Source: Streptomyces sp. NBC_00557
Lineage (GTDB): Bacteria > Actinomycetota > Actinomycetes > Streptomycetales > Streptomycetaceae
Reading direction: 5' to 3'
Assembly (NCBI RefSeq): GCF_036345995.1
Contig: NZ_CP107796.1
Span: 3,782,001-3,846,000 of the forward strand
Length of the DNA: 64,000 bases
Below the pieces are notes generated by a model. It was not told the origin of the DNA. It saw only the letters and a list, made by a program, of their open reading frames with translations, and did not search any database. This document shows positions 27,458 through 36,078 of this stretch, piece by piece; the stretch's first letter is position 1; the number at the start of each line of letters is the position of its first letter. Both the position numbers and the translations under genes were made by a program.

Positions 27458-29461
27458 TCACTGCCTGGTGTACGTCAGGCTCTCCCCGCCGCCCGCCTGG
27501 GCCCGCTTCAGCCGGCCGTCCGGCAGCAGGGTGACCTCGGTGGCCGCGCCCGGCGTGCAGGAGGACGCGGGCTCACCGCTGGTGACGGTGGACGGGCCGA
27601 TCTCCAGCGGCCCGTCGGCGGCAGGCTGCTGGGCGAGCTTCGCCTCGAAGACGCAGTGGTACGAGCCGCCGCCGTCCGTGGGTCCGTCCGCGACCAGCGT
27701 CAGCACGCTGTCGCCCACCTCGCCCTGCCGGATGGTCAGCCGGCGGGTGTTGGTCCCGTTGGCGTTGTCGATGCCGGCCTCCCAGGTGCCCAGGTAGGCG
27801 TCCGGGACCGCGCCGCCGGAGGAGGCGGAAGCGGAGGGGGAAGCGGAGGCGGAGCCGGCCGGCGTCGGCGCGGCGGAGGTCCCGTCGCCCGCCGTGGAGC
27901 CGGCGGTGGGCGCGGGGCGCACCTTCCCGGCGCCCTTGTCGTCGCTCCCGCCGCCGTTCCGCATCAGCGCGTACACCGAGCCGCCCGCGCCCAGCGCCAC
28001 CACCAGGGCGACCACGACGAGCAGCGCGGTGGACCGCCCACTGCGCCGCTCCGGCTGCTCCGGCCCGGCGCCGAGGGGCGGCGGCCCGTACGGCGGCGTC
28101 GTCCCCGGCCCGCCGGCGTACGGCCCGTACGACGGCTGCGGATACCCGTAGGCGGGGCCGGCCGGGGGCTGCGCGTACGGCTGCGGATGCTGCCGCCCGT
28201 ACCCGTACGCCCCCGGCGCCGCCCCGAACCCGGGAGCGGCCGGTGGCGGCGCCTGCCCCGACACCACGGTCGGCAGATGCTCCACCCCGCCGGCCGGGGC
28301 ATGCTCGGGCGACCCTCCACCGCCGCTCACCGGCCCGGCACTCGCGGCACCGGGCGACGGCGTGTCCGCACCACCCGATCCCCCCGCAGCCGCCGACGGC
28401 GAGTCCGCCTCACCGGGGCCGCCAGCATCCGACGGCGACGCCTGCACGGCCGGTGCGGGCGGGAGCCCGGACCCGGCCGAAGGCCGGGTGCCCTGCACCG
28501 CACCCGCACCCGACGGCGCACCCGCGCCCTCCCCCTCCGGGTCCTCCACCTCCAGCAGCTGCACGGCATGCCGCCCGAGCTGCGCGACCAGCGCCCCCGG
28601 CAGCCACGGATCCCGGGACCTCCCCCCGGTCACCGTGTCCTCCGCCCCGGTCCGCTCGAGGATCGCGTCCAGCGAGGGCCGGCGCCCCGGCTCCTTGCGC
28701 AGGCAGTCCCGTACGAGGTCGGCGATCCCCTCCGGCACCCCCGTCAGATCGGGCTCCTCCTGGGCGATCCGGAACATCAGCGCGTGCACCCCGCTGTTCG
28801 CGCCCCCGAACGGCAGCGCCCCGGTCGCCGCGTACGCCAGCACGGACCCCAGGCAGAACACGTCGCAGGCCGGGGTGATCCGGTCCCCCCGCACCTGCTC
28901 GGGCGCCATGAACCCGGGCGAGCCGACGAGCGACCCCGTCCGGGTCAGCCCCTCCCCGCCCAGCGAGGTCGTCTCCAGCGCCCGCGCGATCCCGAAGTCG
29001 ATGACGCGCGGCCCGTCGATGGTCACGAGCACGTTCGACGGCTTCAGATCCCGGTGCACGATCCCCGCCGCGTGGATGTCCTTCAGCGCGTGCGCGAGTC
29101 CGGCCGCGAGGATCCGTACCGACCGCTCCGGCAGCGCGCCGTGATCGTGCCCGACCACCTGCTGCAGGCTGGGACCGGCGACGTACCCGGTGGCCACCCA
29201 CGGCACCGCCGCCTCGGTGTCCGCGTCCAGCACGGGCGCGGTCCAGTACCCGCCGACCCGGCGCGCGGCCTGCACCTCCTGCCGGAACCGGGCCCGGAAC
29301 TCCTCCTGGGCGGCCAGTTCCTCGCGGACCAGTTTCACGGCGACCGTACGGCCCCGGTCCGAGCGGGCCAGATACACGTGGCCCATGCCGCCCGCGCCCA
29401 GCCGCGCGAGCAGCCGGTAGCCCCCGATGACCTGTGGATCCCCCGGCCCCAGCTTCTCCAT
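27458..29461 (-). CDS. Receptor-type Ser/Thr protein kinase (PknB/Hanks type)
   Basis: 667 residues from ATG 29461, chosen because the kinase domain begins at residue 14. Glycine loop LGAGGMGHVYLA, invariant lysine in VAVKLV, catalytic loop HRDLKPSN, VIDFGIA and MAPEQVRG are all intact. A long Pro/Gly/Ala juxtamembrane region (about residues 300-475) with PYGPPP-type repeats leads to one membrane helix (ALLVVVALVVALGAGGSVYAL, near 478-498) and an extracellular domain of about 140 residues with two cysteines. It probably senses an external ligand and phosphorylates cytoplasmic targets. Confidence 0.93.
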   Translation of the reverse strand: MEKLGPGDPQVIGGYRLLARLGAGGMGHVYLARSDRGRTVAVKLVREELAAQEEFRARFRQEVQAARRVGGYWTAPVLDADTEAAVPWVATGYVAGPSLQQVVGHDHGALPERSVRILAAGLAHALKDIHAAGIVHRDLKPSNVLVTIDGPRVIDFGIARALETTSLGGEGLTRTGSLVGSPGFMAPEQVRGDRITPACDVFCLGSVLAYAATGALPFGGANSGVHALMFRIAQEEPDLTGVPEGIADLVRDCLRKEPGRRPSLDAILERTGAEDTVTGGRSRDPWLPGALVAQLGRHAVQLLEVEDPEGEGAGAPSGAGAVQGTRPSAGSGLPPAPAVQASPSDAGGPGEADSPSAAAGGSGGADTPSPGAASAGPVSGGGGSPEHAPAGGVEHLPTVVSGQAPPPAAPGFGAAPGAYGYGRQHPQPYAQPPAGPAYGYPQPSYGPYAGGPGTTPPYGPPPLGAGPEQPERRSGRSTALLVVVALVVALGAGGSVYALMRNGGGSDDKGAGKVRPAPTAGSTAGDGTSAAPTPAGSASASPSASASSGGAVPDAYLGTWEAGIDNANGTNTRRLTIRQGEVGDSVLTLVADGPTDGGGSYHCVFEAKLAQQPAADGPLEIGPSTVTSGEPASSCTPGAATEVTLLPDGRLKRAQAGGGESLTYTRQ

Positions 29462-29717
29462 GCCCGCCCCGCCTTCCCCCCGGTACTCCCACGCACCCCG
29501 TGCACGCGGCACACGCGCGCCGTACGGCGCCCGCGTGGACGACGGAGCCGAGAATAATCCGGCCCCACGGGAGAGTCGCGCCAGTCGCCGTCCGCGGTTG
29601 CGGCGGAAGGGCCCGCTCGAGCCGGGCCCGGCCTGGACAACCTGTCGCGGTTTCCCCCCGTCCACAGAACAGGACGCCGATATCTCTTCCGCATCGCGGA
29701 CATCTACCCTCGGGCGC

Positions 29718-31073
29718 ATGACCCCTCAGCCCAACCCCGACGCCGGCGCCGCAGTGAAGGCGGCGGACCGCGCGCACGTCTTCCACTCCTGGTCCGCCCA
29801 GGACCTCATCGACCCGCTCGCCGTCGCCGGCGCCGAGGGGTCGTACTTCTGGGACTACGACGGCAAGCGGTACCTGGACTTCACCAGCGGGCTCGTCTAC
29901 ACGAACATCGGCTACCAGCACCCGAAGGTCGTCGCCGCCATCCAGGAGCAGGCGGCGAAGCTGGCGACCTTCGCGCCCGCCTTCGCGGTCGAGGCGCGCT
30001 CGGAGGCGGCCCGGCTGATCGCCGAGCGGACCCCGGGCGACCTGGACAAGATCTTCTTCACCAACGGCGGCGCGGACGCCGTGGAGCACGCGGTGCGCAT
30101 GGCCCGGCTGCACACGGGCCGCCCGAAGGTGCTCTCGGCGTACCGCTCGTATCACGGCGGCACCCAGCAGGCCGTCAACATCACCGGTGACCCGCGCCGC
30201 TGGGCCAGCGACAGCGCCACGAACGGGGTCGTCCACTTCTGGGCGCCGTTCCTGTACCGCTCCCGCTTCTACGCCGAGAACGAGGAGCAGGAGACCGCGC
30301 GCGCCCTGGAGCACCTGGAGACGACGATCGCCTTCGAGGGGCCGGCGACGATCGCGGCGATCATCCTGGAGACCATCCCGGGCACGGCCGGGATCATGGT
30401 CCCGCCGCCCGGCTATCTGGCCGGCGTCCGCGAGCTCTGCGACAAGTACGGCATCGTCTTCATCCTGGACGAGGTCATGGCCGGCTTCGGGCGCACCGGC
30501 GAGTGGTTCGCCGCCGACCTCTTCGGTGTGGTGCCCGACCTGATGACCTTCGCCAAGGGCGTGAACTCCGGTTACGTGCCGCTCGGCGGTGTGGCCATCT
30601 CCCAGGAGATCGCCGCGACCTTCGGCAAGCGGCCCTACCCCGGCGGTCTGACCTACTCCGGGCACCCGCTGGCCTGCGCGGCCGCCGTCGCCACGATCAA
30701 CGTGATGGCGGAGGAGGGGATCGTGGAGAACGCCCGGCGGCTCGGCGAGAGCGTCCTGAGGCCCGCCCTGGCCGAGCTGGCCGAGCGGCACCCCAGCGTC
30801 GGCGAGGTGCGCGGCACCGGCATGTTCTGGGCGCTGGAGCTGGTCCGCAGCCGCGAGACCCGCGAGCCGCTGGTGCCGTACAACGCGACCGGCGAGGCGA
30901 ACGCCCCGATGGCCGCCTTCACGGCCGCCGCCCGGCAGTACGGCATCTGGCCCTTCGTGAACATGAACCGCACGCACGTGGTCCCGCCGTGCAACGTGAC
31001 GGAGGCCGAGCTGAAGGAGGGGCTCGCCGCTCTGGACGCCGCGCTGAGCGTGGCCGACGAGTACACGGTGTGA
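29718..31073 (+). CDS. Class III (omega) aminotransferase
   Basis: 451 residues from ATG 29718. Family features are FWDYDGKRYLDFTSGLVYTNIG near residue 51, FFTNGGADAVEHAVRMAR near 114, YRSYHGGT near 141, DEVMAGFGRTGEWF near 252 and the PLP-binding lysine in FAKGVNSGYVPLGG near 281. Close relatives are annotated as aspartate aminotransferase family or taurine/beta-alanine-pyruvate aminotransferases; the amino donor is not readable. A nested palindrome separates it from the downstream GntR gene. Confidence 0.9.
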   Translation: MTPQPNPDAGAAVKAADRAHVFHSWSAQDLIDPLAVAGAEGSYFWDYDGKRYLDFTSGLVYTNIGYQHPKVVAAIQEQAAKLATFAPAFAVEARSEAARLIAERTPGDLDKIFFTNGGADAVEHAVRMARLHTGRPKVLSAYRSYHGGTQQAVNITGDPRRWASDSATNGVVHFWAPFLYRSRFYAENEEQETARALEHLETTIAFEGPATIAAIILETIPGTAGIMVPPPGYLAGVRELCDKYGIVFILDEVMAGFGRTGEWFAADLFGVVPDLMTFAKGVNSGYVPLGGVAISQEIAATFGKRPYPGGLTYSGHPLACAAAVATINVMAEEGIVENARRLGESVLRPALAELAERHPSVGEVRGTGMFWALELVRSRETREPLVPYNATGEANAPMAAFTAAARQYGIWPFVNMNRTHVVPPCNVTEAELKEGLAALDAALSVADEYTV

Positions 31074-31114
31074 CCGTACGACGGCTGCCGCCGGGGTGAT
31101 GCGAACGCGTAAGG

Positions 31115-31171
31115 TGACGTGCTCGTAAGCACAGATACTCGCGTAGACGGCGAGTATCGACGAGCACGTCA
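31115..31171. promoter_or_regulatory. Nested palindrome upstream of the GntR gene
   Basis: Outer arms of 12 bp (31115-31126 TGACGTGCTCGT and 31160-31171) enclose perfect inner arms of 9 bp, GATACTCGC (31134-31142) and GCGAGTATC (31150-31158), around a 7-base loop. A third small palindrome GTGCT-N4-AGCAC sits at 31119-31132. The block lies 42 bases after the aminotransferase stop and 26 bases before the GntR ATG. It could be the GntR operator, the aminotransferase terminator, or both. Confidence 0.6.
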
Positions 31172-31196
31172 TCCGACGCGTGAGGAGAGACCCCCC

Positions 31197-31892
31197 ATGC
31201 CCGGCACCGGCGCCGTGACCCGCAGCACGCTGCGGCAGCAGATCGCGGACGCGCTCCGTGACGAGGTGCTGGCGGGGCGGCTGCGTCCGGGCCGGGCGTT
31301 CACGGTCAAGGAGATCGCCGACCAGTACGGCGTCTCCGCCACCCCCGTGCGGGAGGCGCTGGTCGACCTGTCCGCGCAGGGCATCCTGGAGGCGGACCAG
31401 CACCGCGGCTTCCGGGTGCCGGAGTACTCCGTCACCGACTACCGGTACATGATCCAGGCCCGCAGCCTGGTCACCGACGGCATGTTCCAGGCCCTCGGCA
31501 GCGGCCACCCCGCCTTCCGCACCCCGCCCGAGGACGCCCGTACGACGGCCGCGCTGACCACCGTGCGGCGCCGCGGCGAGGAGGCGGCGCGGGCCGCCGC
31601 GGCCGGTGACCTGACCGTACTCATCGGCTACGACCTGCGTTTCTGGCGCGAGCTGAGCGCGCTCTTCGGCAATCCCTACCTCGGCGACTTCCTCAACCGG
31701 CTGCGCGTGCAGTCCTGGGTGTGCGCGGTGCAGCACCTGCTGCGCCTGCCCGACCTGCGCGGCCTGCTCTGGTCCGGGCACACCCGGCTGGTCGACGCGC
31801 TGGCCCGGCGTGACGCCGACACCGCCCGCGCGATCGTCGCCGAGTCCAACGCCCATTCGCTGGCGCTGCTGGAAGACCTGACCGGCGGGTAG
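31197..31892 (+). CDS. GntR family transcriptional regulator (FCD type)
   Basis: 231 residues from ATG 31197, with GAGGAGAG at 31182-31189. The winged helix is plain: LRQQIADALRDEVLAGRLRPG near residue 12, then FTVKEIADQYGVSATPVREALVDLSAQGIL, then HRGFRVPEYS. The C-terminal helical domain resembles FCD effector domains, with DLRFWRELSALFGNPYL near 146. It presumably binds an amino-acid or organic-acid ligand and controls the aminotransferase and itself through the upstream palindrome; this link is inference. Confidence 0.9.
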   Translation: MPGTGAVTRSTLRQQIADALRDEVLAGRLRPGRAFTVKEIADQYGVSATPVREALVDLSAQGILEADQHRGFRVPEYSVTDYRYMIQARSLVTDGMFQALGSGHPAFRTPPEDARTTAALTTVRRRGEEAARAAAAGDLTVLIGYDLRFWRELSALFGNPYLGDFLNRLRVQSWVCAVQHLLRLPDLRGLLWSGHTRLVDALARRDADTARAIVAESNAHSLALLEDLTGG

Positions 31893-31953
31893 ATGACCAG
31901 TACGCTTCCCTGACCACGTCCGTGCTGGACCCTTCTGTTGCGAGGAGCCCTCT

Positions 31954-32604
31954 TTGGCCTGTGACCTGTGGCTGGTACCGCTCGTGGACGTGTTGTGCCA
32001 CACCCCCGACAACCCGTTCGCCGAGGAACTCACGCAGTACAACAAGGCCCTGGGGGAGGCCGGGCTGCCGCCGGTGCCGGTGTACCAGTACATGCCGGGC
32101 CTGTCCGGCGAGGTCGCGCCGGTGGCGGGTTTCGACTACGACGCCCTGCACTTCCTGCGCCGGGCGTATCTGCTCCAGGTCTGCGGGCTGCCGGTGACGC
32201 CGGTGGACGAACTGGGCGGCGACTACGAGCAGTTGCTGGAGATGTTCGAGTCCACGGCCCAGCAGTCCCATCTGGTGTGGCACTACGACCACGCGGGCGC
32301 CTATGTGCCGGTCGACTTCCCGCACCCGCTGTCCAACGACGAACTCCTGGCGGGCGGCGGCCCCTTGGGCAGCTCGCAGACGCTGCTGCGGGAGCTGGAG
32401 TACGTGGCCGCGTCCATCGGCATCGACCCGGCCAACCCCCCGGCGGCCCCGGCCCCGCCGACGGCCCCCACGGAACTGGAGGAACCGGCGGTCCCCGCGC
32501 CGTACGACCCCAGCCCCTTCGCCCGCGAGCGGCACGTGTGGCTGGGCCTGCACGCGGCGGCGACCCGCTCCCTGGCCCAGGGCTCGATGATCGTGTTCAG
32601 CTGA
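31954..32604 (+). CDS. Conserved streptomycete hypothetical protein
   Basis: 216 residues. TTG 31954 is taken as start because AGGAG lies 7-8 bases before it and LACDLWLVPLVDVLCHTPDNPF follows. No domain recognised. The protein is acidic and soluble, with aromatic-rich segments YQYMPGLSGEVAPVAGFDYD and QQSHLVWHYDHAGAYVPVDF, an Ala/Pro linker near residues 165-190 and a C-terminal helix. It follows the GntR gene by 61 bases and may be co-transcribed. Confidence 0.75.
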   Translation: MACDLWLVPLVDVLCHTPDNPFAEELTQYNKALGEAGLPPVPVYQYMPGLSGEVAPVAGFDYDALHFLRRAYLLQVCGLPVTPVDELGGDYEQLLEMFESTAQQSHLVWHYDHAGAYVPVDFPHPLSNDELLAGGGPLGSSQTLLRELEYVAASIGIDPANPPAAPAPPTAPTELEEPAVPAPYDPSPFARERHVWLGLHAAATRSLAQGSMIVFS

Positions 32605-32616
32605 GGGGCGGGCGGG

Positions 32617-32844
32617 TCAGCGTGCCAGGAAGTGCAGTCCGGCCCCCAGCAACATCAGGCCGATGATCCCGAACTGGACCCGCATGCTCGTGAGGCTCCG
32701 CCAGGGCGTCCCGTAGCGGGTCCGCTGCCTGACCACCAGGGGCGCCCAGTCCCACACCCACACGTCGATACCGCGCCAGCCGCATGCCACGGCTATGAAG
32801 GCGCTGCTCACGAGCAGGGCGAGCACCCCGATGACGAGGGCCAA
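32617..32844 (-). CDS. Small two-helix membrane protein
   Basis: 75 residues from TTG 32844, preceded by GGAAGGAA. Hydrophobic helices lie at about residues 2-20 (ALVIGVLALLVSSAFIAVAC) and 57-73 (FGIIGLMLLGAGLHFLA), separated by a Trp/Arg-rich loop WRGIDVWVWDWAPLVV. No family recognised; function unknown. A longer in-frame version from 32946 exists but has no ribosome site and an uncharacteristic leader. Confidence 0.6.
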   Translation of the reverse strand: MALVIGVLALLVSSAFIAVACGWRGIDVWVWDWAPLVVRQRTRYGTPWRSLTSMRVQFGIIGLMLLGAGLHFLAR

Positions 32845-32993
32845 CGCCGGTTCCTTCCTGCATTCGAAGACGGGGCCACATCCTGGCACGGTGCGGGAGT
32901 GGTGGACAGGGCGAGGGTCCGGGCCGGCCGAGGTGTGTGACTTCACCCACCTGTTCTTGCCGTGGGGGAAATGTCCCGCCTACGTTCGGTGGC

Positions 32994-33233
32994 ATGTCCC
33001 CCCACGGTCCGACCTTCGATTTCGGCGTCGATCTGAGCGCGCACGAGATGCTCCGGCGTACCCACGTCATGGCCGCCCTCGGCCCCGGCTGGGACCCGGC
33101 GGCGGCGCTGCGCGGCGAGGAGGAGGCGCGGGCGCTGCTGTACTCCGGCCTGGACGCCGAGCAGCAGCGGATCTACGACGAGCTGGTGGCGGCCGGTGTG
33201 CTGCCGCCGGGACCCGGCGATGCTGCCGCTTGA
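32994..33233 (+). CDS. DUF6400-like small protein
   Basis: 79 residues from ATG 32994. The sequence FDFGVDLSAHEMLRRTHVMAALGPGWDPAAAL and LLYSGLDAEQQRIYDEL is highly characteristic of a small conserved streptomycete family that I recall as DUF6400, of unknown function. Soluble and helical. Its 3' end overlaps the start of the next small gene by 14 bases, suggesting coupling. Confidence 0.75.
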   Translation: MSPHGPTFDFGVDLSAHEMLRRTHVMAALGPGWDPAAALRGEEEARALLYSGLDAEQQRIYDELVAAGVLPPGPGDAAA

Positions 33234-33411
33234 TCCGCAGGCCGACCCGGGCCGGCGCGCCTGGGGGGTGGACTGCCCGGGCTGCGACGACCGGGGCCGG
33301 TGGCGCTACCTGCTGTCCAACACCGGCAGCCTGCTGCACCTGCAGTGCCCCGCGTGCCACCACGTCTGGACCCACGAGAGCGGCTTCGGCGCCACCCGCT
33401 CGGCCGGCTGA
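33220..33411 (+). CDS. Small zinc-ribbon-like protein
   Basis: 63 residues from ATG 33220, overlapping the end of the preceding gene. Two CxxC pairs, DCPGCDD near residue 19 and LQCPACHH near 42, are spaced as in zinc ribbons, and YLLSNTGSLLHLQCPACHHVW is reminiscent of transcription-factor-like ribbons. Function unknown; DNA or protein binding is only inferred. Confidence 0.65.
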   Translation: MLPLDPQADPGRRAWGVDCPGCDDRGRWRYLLSNTGSLLHLQCPACHHVWTHESGFGATRSAG

Positions 33412-33434
33412 CCGGGCGGACTGTGCCGGCACGG

Positions 33435-33471
33435 ACGAGGGCCGCCGGGGGCGAACCCCGGCGGCCCTCGT
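33435..33471. terminator. Strong bidirectional hairpin terminator
   Basis: Perfect 16-bp inverted repeat (33435-33450 with 33456-33471; core ACGAGGGCCGCCGGGG... read inward) with loop GCGAA, in the 81-base gap between the zinc-ribbon gene (+) and the ester-cyclase-like gene (-). Confidence 0.85.
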
Positions 33472-33492
33472 GTGCGTACGCGGCCGTGCGCG

Positions 33493-33924
33493 TCAGCCGG
33501 CGGTCGGCAGCGGCCAGCCGAGCTGGGCGAACAGCCCCAGCCGGTCGCTGACCGCGCGGATCTCCGCGATCCTGCCGTCGCGCAGGGTGAAGATCCAGAC
33601 GGCCTCGATCTCGAAGGACCGGCCGGTCGGCTCGGGCATCCGCGGGTGGGCCGCGCTGTGCACGCCCCGCTGGGTCACCCGGGCCACCACGCGGTCGCCC
33701 TCGCCGATCAGCTCGTCCACCTGCACGGTGAGCGGCGCCAGGGCCTCCGCCTGCTGACGGAGCCCGTCGAAGGCGGCCCCGGGCTCGTCCGCCTCACCGT
33801 GAATGATCTTGTTGTGGTCCACGACGTCCGCCGCCAGGTACTGCGGCAGGTCCTCGAGCCGGCCCTCGCTGACCGCCTCGAAGAAGCCCTGGACCACCTT
33901 CTTGCCGTCGTCCACCGTGCTCAT
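33493..33924 (-). CDS. SnoaL-like/ester cyclase family protein (NTF2 fold)
   Basis: 143 residues from ATG 33924. The NTF2-like pattern is visible: VVQGFFEAVSEGRLEDLPQYLAADVVDH at the N-terminus, then VQVDELIGEGDRVVARVTQRG and FEIEAVWIFTLRDGRIAEIRAVSDRLGLFAQLGW. Such proteins bind small hydrophobic ligands or isomerise polyketide-like substrates; here there is no biosynthetic cluster to suggest a substrate. It follows the nucleotidase gene (29 bases) on the same strand. Confidence 0.83.
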   Translation of the reverse strand: MSTVDDGKKVVQGFFEAVSEGRLEDLPQYLAADVVDHNKIIHGEADEPGAAFDGLRQQAEALAPLTVQVDELIGEGDRVVARVTQRGVHSAAHPRMPEPTGRSFEIEAVWIFTLRDGRIAEIRAVSDRLGLFAQLGWPLPTAG

Positions 33925-33953
33925 GCACTCCCCCTGTGTCCTGGACGCCGTTC

Positions 33954-35768
33954 TCAGAAGACCGGCGTGCCCGCCTGCGTCAGCTTCCAGTTGGTGACGG
34001 CGAAGTCGGCCGGGTCGAGGGTCTTCTTCGCGGTCACGTAGTCGATCATCAGCTGGCGGATCTCGTTGGTGGAACTGTAGGCGATGGGCGCCGCGGCGAT
34101 GTGCGGGTATCCCGAACCGCCGTTCGCGCGGTAGTTGTTCACCGCCACGACGAAGACCTGGTCGTCGGCGACCGGGGCTCCGTTGCAGGTCAGGTTCTTG
34201 ATCCTGGAGCCCTCCGGCTGCGCGATGTCGATCTCGTAGTCGACGCCGGCCGCCGTGTCGTACATGTAGTCCCAGAAGTTGTTGGCGTTGGTGAGGGTCG
34301 CGGTGTCGACCTTCGTGCCGGCCGGGACCTGGTGGTAGTACTTCGCCGCGTACTCCAGGTAGTCCCTGAGCTGGGCGCCCGTCAGCTTCTTGCCGTACAG
34401 GGTGTTGTCGTAGATGTACAGGCCGGCGATGTCCTTGATGGTGACGTTGCCCTGGGGGATGTCGGCCGTGCGGGAGAAGGGCGCCGCGACGGAGATCAGC
34501 GGGAGCGCGGCGTCCGACGCCGACAGGCCCGCCTTCACCGTGTCCATCTGGACCTTGTGGATGAAGTCCATGATCGGCACGTCCTTCCAGCAGGACTCCG
34601 CCGCCGAGAGGTCCTGCGTGCAGGTGCCGACCGCCGTGTTGACGTACTTGACCACCAGTTCGTGGTCGGCCTCCAGGAGCTTCTTGATCTCCGGGTCCTC
34701 GTCCACCGTGTTGGGGTTGAGGGTCTGCGCGGTCTTGCCCGTCACCTTCCACTGGCCGTGGTGGAGTTCGAGCTCGAAGTCGAAGACGCTGAGTCGGTAG
34801 CCCCAGCAGTACGGCTCGGAGAGCAGGACCTCCTCGCCGGTCTGCTCGTTCTTCACCGTGTAGGACGGCACCTCGACGTGCGTGTGGCCCACCAGGATGG
34901 CGTCGATGCCCGGCACCTGCTCGGCCACCAGGTTGGACGCGTTCTCCACGTACGGCAGTTCGTCACCGTAGGAGGAGGAGCCGTCGAGGCCGGAGTGGTC
35001 GGTGAGGAAGACGACGTCGCAGCCGAGGGCGCGCAGCCGCGGCACGTACTTCTTCGCCTGCTCCACCAGCCCCGGGAACACCATCTTCCCGCTGACGTTG
35101 TCCTTGTCCCACAGCGCGATGCCGGGGTTGGTGAGGCCGAGGATGCCGACCTTGATGTCCGGGGCGCCGGGCACCCGGATGTGCTTGACGGTGTACGGCT
35201 TGAAGGCGGGCCGCAGCGTCCTGGCGTCGAGCGCGTTCGCGCCGAGCAGCGGGAAGCGGCACTGGCTCTCGAACTTGCGCAGCGTGTCGATGCCGTAGTT
35301 GAACTCGTGGTTGCCGAGGGCGGCGGCGTCGTAGCGCATGTGGTTCATGGCCACGGCCATCGGGTGCTTGGGGCCGTCCTCGGCGGTGATGGGCTGCACG
35401 CGCGCGAAGTAGTAGGCGAGCGAGGTGCCCTGGATGATGTCGCCGGCGTCGACCAGCAGGACGCGGTGCTCGCCCTTGGCCTCGCGCTGCTGCTTGATGA
35501 GGGTGGCGACCCGTGCCACGCCCACGGAGTTGCCCGCCTTGTCGGTGTAGGCGGCGTCCTTGTAGTAGTCCCAGTCGAAGACGTGGCTGTGCAGGTCGGT
35601 GGTGCCCAGGATGGAGAACGACCAGGTGCGCGGCGCCTTTCCGGGCCGGTGCCCGGCCTCGGCGGCCTGCGCGGTGCCGGTGCCGACGGCCCCGGCGGCG
35701 GCCACCGCCGCACCGGTGACGGCCGACTTCTTCACGAACTCGCGGCGGTTCATGGGATGGGCGGGCAT
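33954..35768 (-). CDS. Tat-exported 5'-nucleotidase / 2',3'-cyclic phosphodiesterase
   Basis: 604 residues from ATG 35768, with AGGAG upstream. The N-terminus has a twin-arginine signal NRREFVKKSAVTG with an Ala-rich hydrophobic stretch. The metallophosphatase domain shows ILGTTDLHSHVFDWDYY near residue 53, DAGDIIQGT near 108, ALGNHEFNYG near 150 and LVGHTHVE near 290; the C-terminal 5'-nucleotidase domain has FVVAVNNYRANGGSGYP near 555. It would dephosphorylate extracellular nucleotides for phosphate and nucleoside scavenging. It lies downstream of purA but past a strong terminator. Confidence 0.93.
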   Translation of the reverse strand: MPAHPMNRREFVKKSAVTGAAVAAAGAVGTGTAQAAEAGHRPGKAPRTWSFSILGTTDLHSHVFDWDYYKDAAYTDKAGNSVGVARVATLIKQQREAKGEHRVLLVDAGDIIQGTSLAYYFARVQPITAEDGPKHPMAVAMNHMRYDAAALGNHEFNYGIDTLRKFESQCRFPLLGANALDARTLRPAFKPYTVKHIRVPGAPDIKVGILGLTNPGIALWDKDNVSGKMVFPGLVEQAKKYVPRLRALGCDVVFLTDHSGLDGSSSYGDELPYVENASNLVAEQVPGIDAILVGHTHVEVPSYTVKNEQTGEEVLLSEPYCWGYRLSVFDFELELHHGQWKVTGKTAQTLNPNTVDEDPEIKKLLEADHELVVKYVNTAVGTCTQDLSAAESCWKDVPIMDFIHKVQMDTVKAGLSASDAALPLISVAAPFSRTADIPQGNVTIKDIAGLYIYDNTLYGKKLTGAQLRDYLEYAAKYYHQVPAGTKVDTATLTNANNFWDYMYDTAAGVDYEIDIAQPEGSRIKNLTCNGAPVADDQVFVVAVNNYRANGGSGYPHIAAAPIAYSSTNEIRQLMIDYVTAKKTLDPADFAVTNWKLTQAGTPVF

Positions 35769-36078
35769 GCAGGGCTCCTGGAGCTCGAGAGGCAGGATCG
35801 TACGGGCGTGGCGGCGGGACTACCCGCGTAGATGCTTGCCGTACGCCACATCCGCGCGAAACCAGAAGTGGGTCACGGGCAGGTCAACAAATGGGAAACG
35901 CAAGCGGACTTGAACCCTCCGCTCACCCGCCCCGCGCCCGTCCGGCTCCCCGTTGCCGACCTGCCTCGCGGTCCTGCTCCTCGTCGGGCTCGCCGTCGCC
36001 GTGTGGCAGGCGGCCGTCGGAAGAGACGGCGGCCGGCGCTCTTCCGCTGCGCCGGCCGCCGTGTTCCGCCTTACGGGC
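35769..36078. other. Intergenic region between purA and the nucleotidase
   Basis: 310 bases with no supportable gene. It should hold the promoter of the nucleotidase gene (near 35770-35900, relatively AT-richer around 35880) and, next to purA, that gene's terminator. I recognise no PHO-box-like direct repeats. Confidence 0.5.
36026..36062 (-). terminator. Terminator of purA
   Basis: Perfect 14-bp inverted repeat, ACGGCGGCCGGCGC (36026-36039) and its complement (36049-36062), loop of 9 bases, starting 17 bases after the purA stop. Confidence 0.85.

Noticed and set aside
35769..36078. PHO-box or riboswitch in front of the 5'-nucleotidase gene
   Set aside because: I found no PhoP-type direct repeats and no recognisable aptamer structure in this stretch.
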